A stretch of 13,360 bases of DNA from Lachnospiraceae bacterium UBA7199 (GTDB lineage Bacteria; Bacillota; Clostridia; Lachnospirales; Lachnospiraceae). The position numbers and the translations under genes were made by a program. The stretch is taken from the NCBI GenBank assembly GCA_002490775.1, contig DKUR01000040.1, positions 1 to 13,360 of the forward strand, written 5' to 3'. This document shows positions 7,313-13,360 of the stretch, piece after piece; within the stretch, counting starts at the first letter, position 1; the number at the start of each line of letters is the position of its first letter. Below the pieces are notes generated by a model, which saw only the letters and a program-made list of their open reading frames with translations, did not search any database and was not told the DNA's origin.

Positions 7313-8122
7313 ATGTTTTCACTCATATTAACCGAATTTCAAAAATTAAAGCGGTATAGCATTATTCTTATTGGCATTATGGGTGTAGCCTGTTCTCCTG
7401 TCATTTCGATTGTTATGCAGAATATTATGATAGACGATGCAAAAGGGGTTTTAAATTATGCATTCCCAGATTTACTTAACAGTACAATTTGGAACAATAT
7501 GACAATCTTTTTCCCAATGATTTTGGCATTGATCGGCGGGTATATGATAAACAGGGAATATACAGATGATACATTAAAAAATATACTTACGATTCCTTTG
7601 TCCTTTTCAAAACTGATGATTGGAAAATTAACCGCATTAGGAATATTATCCGTTTTTTTAGGTTTGTTTAACGCATTTGTCATGATGATTGTAGGTATTA
7701 TTTCCTGTCGGGAAAATATGACATTTAGCATTGCTTTTATCGGAACCTTGCAAATTTGTGCAATGGCATTATTTACTTGTATTGGAGAAATGCCTTTGAT
7801 TGTATACTGCGGAAGAAAACGTGATGCGTTTAGGGGTGGTGCTGTAGTCGCATTTCTTTTGGGCTATATCAGCATTTATTTTAAGAATCCATTAATCCGG
7901 AATATATACCCACTTTCCGCTGGATTAAGTATTGTTGGGTTTGACGGTGAGGGTTTTGTAACAGATACAGCAGGGGCGTATTCATCTTCTCAAAATATTT
8001 TAGTGGGTGTTGCAGTAATTTTGTTAATGCTCATATCTGCAAAGATTATTATTTCTGCACCAAAAAAAGAAAGTACAGCCAATATATCAATACGGAAAAA
8101 GGGTGACAGAAACAAACGATAG
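7313..8122 (+). CDS. LanE/LanG-type ABC permease 2
   Basis: This is the second membrane subunit of the exporter, 269 aa, related to permease 1 and likely its heterodimer partner. Membrane segments are at roughly 16-36, 62-80, 107-130, 137-160, 174-192 and 227-247. The cytoplasmic motif YTDDTLKNILTIPLS (83-97) corresponds to DNDTLKNLVTIPLS in its neighbour. The C-terminus is basic (IRKKGDRNKR). AAAGGAGG lies nine bases before the ATG, 14 bases after permease 1. The next reading frame starts only ten bases after its stop with no terminator between, so the second two-component system is probably on the same transcript. Confidence 0.9.
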   Translation: MFSLILTEFQKLKRYSIILIGIMGVACSPVISIVMQNIMIDDAKGVLNYAFPDLLNSTIWNNMTIFFPMILALIGGYMINREYTDDTLKNILTIPLSFSKLMIGKLTALGILSVFLGLFNAFVMMIVGIISCRENMTFSIAFIGTLQICAMALFTCIGEMPLIVYCGRKRDAFRGGAVVAFLLGYISIYFKNPLIRNIYPLSAGLSIVGFDGEGFVTDTAGAYSSSQNILVGVAVILLMLISAKIIISAPKKESTANISIRKKGDRNKR

Positions 8123-8132
8123 GAGGTATCTT

Positions 8133-8236
8133 ATGTTCGATTACATGATAGTGCAAGAAACGTATGGCTTATCCCACGAAGTACAGAAAAGCCAGCGGAT
8201 ATGTGTCGGAAAAATTACAAGGAGATGGTAAAATGA
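8133..8236 (+). pseudogene. Second copy of small leader ORF, frame interrupted
   Basis: AGGAGG lies six bases before ATG 8133, whose frame reads MFDYMIVQE... and stops at 8229-8231 after 32 residues. The sequence matching the leader before regulator 1 (WLIPRSTEKPAD, from TGG 8165) is in the -1 frame relative to that ATG. It ends in TGA at 8234-8236, giving a four-base ATGA overlap with regulator 2. That frame has no start codon of its own after an in-frame TAG at 8120. One extra A in the AAA run at 8158-8160 would join the two into a 34-residue peptide, the same length as the upstream copy read from GTG 3749. It may be a frameshift mutation, a sequencing error, or slippage. Function unknown. 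Confidence 0.4.
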
Positions 8237-8904
8237 TAGAAATCTATTATATTGAAGATGATGAAAATATTGCAATAGCTGTAAAAAAATATCTGAGCCA
8301 GAAAGGTTGTGAAGTTTCTATATTTGGGACGTTGGCAAGCGGAAAGAAGGCATTGGAACACCATATTCCAAGCATTGCACTGATTGACTGGAATATGCCA
8401 GACGGCGAGGGAAATAGCTTTTGCAGATGGATACGTTCAAGATGGAAAGAACTGCCAGTCATTTTTCTAACTGTCCGAGATGATACTTGTGATATTATTT
8501 CTGGTTTTGAATATGGGGCAGATGATTATGTGACAAAACCTTTTGAATTAGAAGTTCTGTATTCCCGCATCCACGCATTGCTGCGTAGGTCAGGAAATGT
8601 GCAGAGCCAGTATCTTTCCTGTGGTTCTATTTCGATTGATAAAAACAAAACGGCAGTATTTTGTGGCGAAGAAGAAATTACTGTCAGCCAAGCAGAATAC
8701 CAACTATTGCAGCTTTTAATGGAAAATAAGGGAAAAATCGTCACAAGAGAACAACTGCTGACTCAAATCTGGGACAATAACGGGAATTATGTCAATGATA
8801 ATACGTTGACCGTGACAATGAAGCGGCTTAGAGAAAAACTCCATCATCCATCCTGCTTAAAAACAATACGGAGCTTTGGCTACCGTATGGAGGATGAGAT
8901 ATGA
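8233..8904 (+). CDS. OmpR-family response regulator 2
   Basis: This is the output protein of the second two-component system, 223 aa. ATG 8233 has AAGGAG about eight bases upstream and gives the natural start MIEIYYIEDDE; an in-frame ATG at 8164 would add 23 unrelated residues. The receiver has the acidic cluster Glu8-Asp10, phosphoacceptor Asp52 in LIDWNMPD, Thr80 and Lys102 in TKPF. The C-terminal winged helix contains VSQAEYQLLQLL and ends IRSFGYRMEDE, as in YxdJ/BceR-type regulators. Its stop overlaps the kinase start as ATGA. The likely target, inferred from position, is the promoter at 10116-10147. Confidence 0.93.
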   Translation: MIEIYYIEDDENIAIAVKKYLSQKGCEVSIFGTLASGKKALEHHIPSIALIDWNMPDGEGNSFCRWIRSRWKELPVIFLTVRDDTCDIISGFEYGADDYVTKPFELEVLYSRIHALLRRSGNVQSQYLSCGSISIDKNKTAVFCGEEEITVSQAEYQLLQLLMENKGKIVTREQLLTQIWDNNGNYVNDNTLTVTMKRLREKLHHPSCLKTIRSFGYRMEDEI

Positions 8905-10073
8905 GCAAAAAATCAAATATAAAAATAACGGTTCTGTTTGTGTTGTCAGTCAGTCTGATTGTAGCGGCAATGACTACATACTTTCTTACCCTTTACTATC
9001 GCCATGTGTGTTTTCATATATTGGGAGGATTTTGTGAAAGTATGATTGAAAATAATCCAGATTCCCGACAGGCTGTTTTGGAATTATTGAAAACACAGGA
9101 TTTCCATGTTACAGACGAAAATATATTATCAAACTTTGGTTACTATCCATCGAATTTAGGGATAACGGACACGACAGCCCTTTGTATTGCCGTTTTAGTT
9201 TTTTTGGCAGGCGGTATATTATTTCTTTTCACTTTCTGTTATTGGCATAGGAAATCGGACGCTCGTATTCAAGAATTGACGAGATACTTGGAAAAAATAA
9301 ATACAGGTGTTCAAGGATTGGTTTTTGAATCTTCAGATGATGAATTTTCAAAACTGCAAGATGAAATTTATAAAACGGTAACTGAGCTTTACCAGACAAG
9401 GGAAGAAGCCTTAACAGCACGAAACAATTTTGCAGAAAATCTTTCCAATATTGCCCATCAGCTTAAAACACCGATTACGTCTATTTCCTTAACTGTCCAA
9501 ATGGCGAAAGAATATTTAGGAAATGCTCATACCGCAGAAATAGAACGGCAGATAAACAGGCTCATGAATTTAGTAGAAGCGTTATTATTATTGTCCCGCA
9601 TTGATGCAGGAACGCTTGCATTTGACAGAAAATCAACAGATGTTTTTACAATCCTTTCTCTGGCATCAGATAATTTATATGAATTGTTCATACAGAATGG
9701 CGTTCTGATTGATGTTCCAGAAATGGGTGAGATGAATATCAATGTGGATTTAAACTGGACGATGGAAGCGGTCATGAATTTGATGAAAAACTGTATGGAA
9801 GCAACAGGAACAGGCACTGCTGTCCATTGTTCCTATGAAAAAAATCCTCTTTATGTACAGATACGAATATGGGATGAGGGAATGGGATTTGCAAAAGAAG
9901 ACTTGCCACATTTGTTTGAGAGATTCTATCGTGGGAAAAAAACAAAAAATACTGGAATCGGGATAGGACTTTCACTTTCAAAAGCAATCATAGAAATGCA
10001 GAACGGAATCATCCGTGCATTTAATTTTCCGAATGGCGGGGCTTGTTTTGAGATTCGTTTTTATACCTCGTGA
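8901..10073 (+). CDS. Sensor histidine kinase 2
   Basis: This is the membrane kinase partner of regulator 2, 390 aa. Membrane segments at about 9-32 and 91-115 flank an extracytoplasmic stretch of roughly 58 residues, too small for a PAS fold but possibly a peptide-sensing loop. A HAMP-like linker (about 117-170) leads to the H-box NIAHQLKTPITSI with phosphoacceptor His186, the N-box NLMKNCMEA with Asn293 and Asn297, the G1 box DEGMGF (325-330), an F-box HLFERFYRG and the G2 box TGIGIGLSLS. The ATG overlaps the regulator stop by four bases, indicating coupled translation. Unlike kinase 1 it has a conventional two-segment sensor. No terminator follows it. Confidence 0.92.
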   Translation: MSKKSNIKITVLFVLSVSLIVAAMTTYFLTLYYRHVCFHILGGFCESMIENNPDSRQAVLELLKTQDFHVTDENILSNFGYYPSNLGITDTTALCIAVLVFLAGGILFLFTFCYWHRKSDARIQELTRYLEKINTGVQGLVFESSDDEFSKLQDEIYKTVTELYQTREEALTARNNFAENLSNIAHQLKTPITSISLTVQMAKEYLGNAHTAEIERQINRLMNLVEALLLLSRIDAGTLAFDRKSTDVFTILSLASDNLYELFIQNGVLIDVPEMGEMNINVDLNWTMEAVMNLMKNCMEATGTGTAVHCSYEKNPLYVQIRIWDEGMGFAKEDLPHLFERFYRGKKTKNTGIGIGLSLSKAIIEMQNGIIRAFNFPNGGACFEIRFYTS

Positions 10074-10115
10074 AAATAGTTCAAAGCACATGAAATATGA
10101 GAAGTCCCAAGCGCA

Positions 10116-10147
10116 GTCACTGAGATGTCACTTTCATTTGTTATAAT
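10116..10147 (+). promoter_or_regulatory. Activator-type promoter of the second ABC operon
   Basis: GTCACT occurs at 10116-10121 and again at 10127-10132, an 11-bp period. Nine bases later comes a perfect -10, TATAAT (10142-10147). The -35 region itself is poor. The geometry copies that of the exporter promoter at 5534-5570 with a different half-site, suggesting activation by regulator 2 in the same manner. Confidence 0.65.
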
Positions 10148-10177
10148 AAAAAAAAACAAACAGGAGGATTTGACAAC

Positions 10178-10858
10178 ATGGAAATACTAAGATGCAACGG
10201 TATCGAAAAAGTATTTGGAAAAGGCGATAATCAAGTTACTGCTTTAAATGGAATCAGCCTATCTATTGAAAAAGGTGATTTTGTTGCAATTATTGGGGCA
10301 TCTGGCTCTGGAAAATCCACGCTCCTGCATATTCTGGGTAGTGTGGACAAGCCGACAAAAGGCACTGTAACGATAGATGGTGTTGACCTTAGCGGACTAA
10401 ATGCTACAGATGCCGCAATTTTCAGAAGGAGAAAAGTTGGATTGGTTTACCAGTTTTACAATCTGATTCCCACTCTGACAGCGGGAAAAAACATCCTTAT
10501 GCCTATGCTTCTTGACAAAAGAAAGCCAGATTTGGATTACTTTAAAATGATTGTGAAGACATTGGGTATAGAGGACAAACTGGAAAGCCTGCCCAGCCAG
10601 CTATCTGGAGGACAGCAGCAACGGGTCGCAATCGCAAGGTCTTTGATTTACCGCCCTGCCATCCTTTTTGCTGATGAACCTACAGGAAACCTTGATCAAA
10701 AAAATTCAAAGGAAATTATTGACCTCTTAAAGCTGTCAAATCGAAGTTTAAAACAGACGATACTCCTTATTACACATGACGAAAAAATTGCATTGGAAGC
10801 TGACCGAATTGTGACCATCGAAGACGGACAAATTGTCAGCGACCAGAAGCGGAGGTGA
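10178..10858 (+). CDS. MacB/BceA-type ABC transporter ATPase
   Basis: This is the cytoplasmic ATPase of a mechanotransmission-type (FtsX-coupled) ABC system, 226 aa, the family's usual size. Walker A is GASGSGKST (40-48), the Q-loop YQFYNLIP has Gln92, the signature is LSGGQ (142-146), Walker B ILFADEP (162-168) with Glu167, and the switch His200. AGGAGG lies upstream of the ATG. It precedes a large FtsX permease with overlapping ends and follows a two-component operon, the arrangement of BceRS-BceAB or YxdJK-YxdLM systems that detect and resist cell-wall-active peptides. Direct export is not certain; such systems may instead free lipid-linked targets from the peptide. Confidence 0.94.
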   Translation: MEILRCNGIEKVFGKGDNQVTALNGISLSIEKGDFVAIIGASGSGKSTLLHILGSVDKPTKGTVTIDGVDLSGLNATDAAIFRRRKVGLVYQFYNLIPTLTAGKNILMPMLLDKRKPDLDYFKMIVKTLGIEDKLESLPSQLSGGQQQRVAIARSLIYRPAILFADEPTGNLDQKNSKEIIDLLKLSNRSLKQTILLITHDEKIALEADRIVTIEDGQIVSDQKRR

Positions 10859-10863
10859 GCAGC

Positions 10864-13053
10864 ATGTGGAAGGACTACTCCAAAAGCTATATTAAAAATA
10901 ACCGTGCATCCAGTATATCAATTATGGTGGCGGCTCTTATTGCTACAATGTTTTTGTCGCTGTTATGCAGCATAGCTTACAATTTTTGGGAGTATGATGT
11001 GGAACAAATCATATTAGAGGAGGGCGATTGGCAGGGACGCATTGTTTGTGAAGCATTAGATTCCAATGATTTATCTATGGTATGTCAATTTGCGAATGTA
11101 GAAAAAGCAGTTATCAACGAGGAATTATCCCAAAAAGGAAAAATAGTGGCAGATATTTATTTGAAGAATGCCAGAACTATTTATCGTGATATGCCATTAA
11201 TTGCAGCACAGCTTGGGCTAAATGAAGATTCCATACAATACAATTCATTGCTTATGTCCCGCTATTTTATACACGACCCAGAGGATGAGACGCCGCCAAT
11301 GCTTTTGGCACTGTATGTGGTGATACTAATTATTGTGGCAGTGTCGTTAATCTTAATTATCCGAGGCTCTTTTGAATTATCCATGAATGCCAGAATCCAT
11401 CAATTTGGTATATTTTCAAGTATTGGGGCTACACCAAGGCAAATTAGAACCTGTCTGTTGCAGGAAGCGATGGTTTTAAGTATACTGCCAATACTAATTG
11501 GAAGTATGTCTGGGATTTTAATAAGCTATGGGGTTATAAAAGCAGTTAATTTTTTTGCTTCGGATGTATCTGGACGCCACGAAGCTGTTTTTCAGTATCA
11601 TCCGTCTATATTTGCGGTTACAATTTTCATTTCATTCTTAACCGTAATTTTTTCTGCGTGGATTCCTGCAAGAAAACTGAGCAGGATGACGCCGCTTGAA
11701 GCAATCAGAAATACAAGCAGTTTATTGTTAAAGAAAAAGAAACATTGTCGGTTTTTATCTTGTATTTTTGGCATAAAAGGAGAACTTGCAGGAAACGCTT
11801 TAAAAGCCCAAAAGAAACACTTACGGATATCCACATTATCATTATTGCTGTCCTTTCTGGGCTTTTCTATTATGATTTGCTTTACTACCCTTGCAGATAT
11901 CAGTACCAGATATACTTATTTTGAACGGTATCAGGATGTGTGGGATATCATGATAACTTTAAAGGACACGGAAATATTGGATTTTGGCTTAACAGATGAA
12001 TTGCAGGATATTTCGGGGATACAAGATGCCATGGTATATCAAAAGGCAGAAGCAATGACATTTCTGCCAGAGGGATTACAAAGCGATGAACTGTTATCAC
12101 TTGGTGGGTTTGAATCAGTTTCGGGAACGCCGAATGAAAATGGGCAGTTTCAAGTATCTGCACCTATTGTTGTTTTGGATGACATAAGCTTTTTAAACTT
12201 TTGTTCACAGATTGGGATTACGCCAAGTCTTGATGGCGCAATCGTATTAAATCATATTTGGGATAGTGTAAACAGCAATTTCCGCTATAAAAAATATGTT
12301 CCCTTTGTAAGGGAGGATAACCAGAAAACAGCACTTTATAAAAACGATAAAATCGTAGAAATCCCTATTTTATCTTATACACAAAAAGCCCCCACGCTAA
12401 GGGAAGAATATGATAATTATGCCCTTGTACATTTTATTCCGCTTACTATGTGGAATAAAACTTTGGGAGAGGTATGTGAAGCTGAATCCAACAGTTATAT
12501 CCGTATTCTCTCAAACGGAACTGCAAATCTTGTGGATTTAAATGGTTTGGAACAGGAAATCGTGCAGCTTGTATCAGAACAGTATGATATTGAAAGTGAA
12601 AACCGAATACAGGAAAGATTGTCTAATGACCGTTTAATCCAAGGCATGGTAATGATTTTTGGAGCTTTTTGTGCATTGCTTGCCATTATTGGAATTGCGA
12701 ATGTCTTTTCAAATACGTTAGGATTTCTTCGTCAAAGGAAGCGGGAATTTGCTCAATATATGTCCATTGGCTTGACACCACAGGAAATGAGGAAAATGTT
12801 CTGTATTGAAGCATTTGTGATAGCAGGGAAACCACTTTTGATTACATTACCGCTTACCGTACTGTTTGTGCAATTTGCCGTAACAGCAAGCTATTTAGAC
12901 CCAATAGCATTCTGGTCAGAAGCTCCGATTCTGCCTATTTTGATATTTGCGGCTGCGATTATATTGTTTGTTGCGCTTGCTTATTATATTGGCGGAAAGC
13001 GTCTTTTGCAGTGTGACTTGAATGAAACATTGCGGAATGATGCGTTGATTTAG
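10864..13053 (+). CDS. Duplicated FtsX-domain ABC permease
   Basis: This is the membrane partner of the preceding ATPase, about 729 aa. I chose ATG 10864, eight bases after GGAGG (10851-10855); GTG 10855 overlaps that site. Eight membrane segments fall into two blocks of four: about 17-40, 147-167, 202-227 and 248-268, then 323-344, 594-617, 650-677 and 688-709. Each block has a cytoplasmic coupling motif, SIGATPRQIR (186-195) and SIGLTPQEMR (634-643). Extracytoplasmic domains of about 105 residues (after segment 1) and 250 residues (after segment 5) lie between. BceB-type permeases have ten segments and one large loop, so this 2x4 plan is closer to a fused pair of MacB-like halves. Role in peptide sensing or resistance is inferred from context. 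No terminator is seen after it. Confidence 0.92.
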   Translation: MWKDYSKSYIKNNRASSISIMVAALIATMFLSLLCSIAYNFWEYDVEQIILEEGDWQGRIVCEALDSNDLSMVCQFANVEKAVINEELSQKGKIVADIYLKNARTIYRDMPLIAAQLGLNEDSIQYNSLLMSRYFIHDPEDETPPMLLALYVVILIIVAVSLILIIRGSFELSMNARIHQFGIFSSIGATPRQIRTCLLQEAMVLSILPILIGSMSGILISYGVIKAVNFFASDVSGRHEAVFQYHPSIFAVTIFISFLTVIFSAWIPARKLSRMTPLEAIRNTSSLLLKKKKHCRFLSCIFGIKGELAGNALKAQKKHLRISTLSLLLSFLGFSIMICFTTLADISTRYTYFERYQDVWDIMITLKDTEILDFGLTDELQDISGIQDAMVYQKAEAMTFLPEGLQSDELLSLGGFESVSGTPNENGQFQVSAPIVVLDDISFLNFCSQIGITPSLDGAIVLNHIWDSVNSNFRYKKYVPFVREDNQKTALYKNDKIVEIPILSYTQKAPTLREEYDNYALVHFIPLTMWNKTLGEVCEAESNSYIRILSNGTANLVDLNGLEQEIVQLVSEQYDIESENRIQERLSNDRLIQGMVMIFGAFCALLAIIGIANVFSNTLGFLRQRKREFAQYMSIGLTPQEMRKMFCIEAFVIAGKPLLITLPLTVLFVQFAVTASYLDPIAFWSEAPILPILIFAAAIILFVALAYYIGGKRLLQCDLNETLRNDALI

Positions 13054-13198
13054 CGGATAAAGATTAAGAAATGCCAATGTCATCAACTTAAGAGTATAAA
13101 CTAAAACAATAAGAACAAAAACTGATTATTTTACAATTTACAAATTAAAAATACGTGTATAATTAAGTTGAAGAAATTTTACAGGAGATCAATTTAAT

Positions 13199-13235
13199 AT
13201 TGAGGATTATTATAAGCCCGAAACAGATATGAAGA
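13199..13235 (+). pseudogene. Possible yaaA 5' remnant
   Basis: From TTG 13200 the frame reads LRIIISPKQI and stops. Proteins of the YaaA/DUF328 family (peroxide stress) begin almost invariably M-K/R-IIISPAK. Here the Ala is missing, the ATG is disturbed (ATTG) and the frame ends after ten codons, so this would be a decayed start of that gene. AGGAGA lies 11 bases upstream. The match is short, so chance is possible. Confidence 0.3.
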
Positions 13236-13257
13236 ATATACATTTGACGGCATCAAC

Positions 13258-13351
13258 TTGCCACATTTTGCCTCGTTTTGCTTATTCTGTGATTTTTTTA
13301 ATAATATTCTTTGAAAAAATAAACTGCGCAAAACGTGCCAAAACACGGCAA
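13258..13351. repeat. Inverted 24-bp repeat blocks of TTTTGCC-like decamers
   Basis: The block at 13258-13281 and the reverse complement of 13328-13351 match at 19 of 24 bases, with a 46-base AT-rich gap. Each block is built from decamer-spaced TTGCC/TTTTGGC/TTTTGC units. On the minus strand TTTTGGCACG here differs by one base from TTTTGGCAAG in the promoter at 5545-5554. Possible roles are a protein-binding array, an element end, or a transfer or replication site. Confidence 0.6.
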
Positions 13352-13360
13352 ATCAGGGCA

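Larger units (their letters stand above)
13054..13360. other. Intergenic tail with no intact gene
   Basis: No complete gene is visible. TATAAT at 13158-13163 could be a -10, but the best upstream hexamer, TTTACA at 13137-13142, leaves only 15 bases. AGGAGA at 13183-13188 precedes a possible yaaA remnant. From 13258 an inverted pair of repeat blocks begins. A frame opening at ATG 13229 stays open to the window end (MKNIHLTAS...) but has no supported start signal and is not called. Confidence 0.5.

Noticed and set aside
8164..8232. An N-terminal extension of response regulator 2 beginning MAYPTKYRKAS.
   Set aside because: The extension has no receiver homology, ATG 8233 has a good ribosome binding site, and the same bases hold the small conserved frame.
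13081..13259. CATCAACTT repeated at 13081-13089 and 13251-13259, as a possible attachment-site duplication.
   Set aside because: A nine-base repeat within about 300 AT-rich bases is close to chance expectation, and the flanks do not match.

Overview
The window looks like part of a low-GC Firmicutes chromosome, most plausibly a gut-type clostridium or Lachnospiraceae member. The reasons are the AT-rich sequence, AGGAGG-type ribosome binding sites, a C. difficile-like type I-B CRISPR repeat, a sporulation-type (PdaB-like) deacetylase, and clostridial-style lantibiotic-immunity transporters. I could not run a database search, so the taxon is an inference.

Layout. (1) 1-414 is the distal end of a CRISPR array: one partial and six full 30-nt repeats with six 35-36-nt spacers. 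Leader and cas genes lie outside the window. (2) 542-1123 is a PdaB-like polysaccharide deacetylase broken just after its RPPY motif. (3) 1151-3334, minus strand, is a module that probably entered at that break: a large serine recombinase preceded by a hicA-hicB toxin-antitoxin pair with a consensus promoter. (4) 3335-3757 is a non-coding stretch with possible gene remnants, the divergent hicA promoter, and a promoter for the next operon. (5) 3758-13053, all plus strand, is a tandem antimicrobial-peptide sensing and resistance island. It runs: response regulator 1 and kinase 1, a terminator, a LanFEG/CprABC-type exporter (ATPase plus two permeases), response regulator 2 and kinase 2, then a MacB/BceAB-like ABC ATPase and a large duplicated FtsX permease. 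(6) 13054-13360 has no intact gene. It holds a possible yaaA 5' remnant and an inverted pair of 24-bp blocks built from TTTTGCC-like decamers.

How it may work. Each two-component system sits immediately upstream of one ABC transporter. In front of each transporter is a TATAAT-like -10 with a pair of 11-bp-spaced direct repeats in place of a good -35, the usual signature of an OmpR-family activator site. No lantibiotic precursor or biosynthesis gene is present, so this looks like stand-alone immunity carried by an accessory element.

The least explained feature is a short reading frame that overlaps the start codon of both response regulators. The two copies share a WLIPxxxEKPAD core whose codons differ mainly at third positions. 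This suggests a conserved small peptide or translational-coupling leader that I do not recognise.
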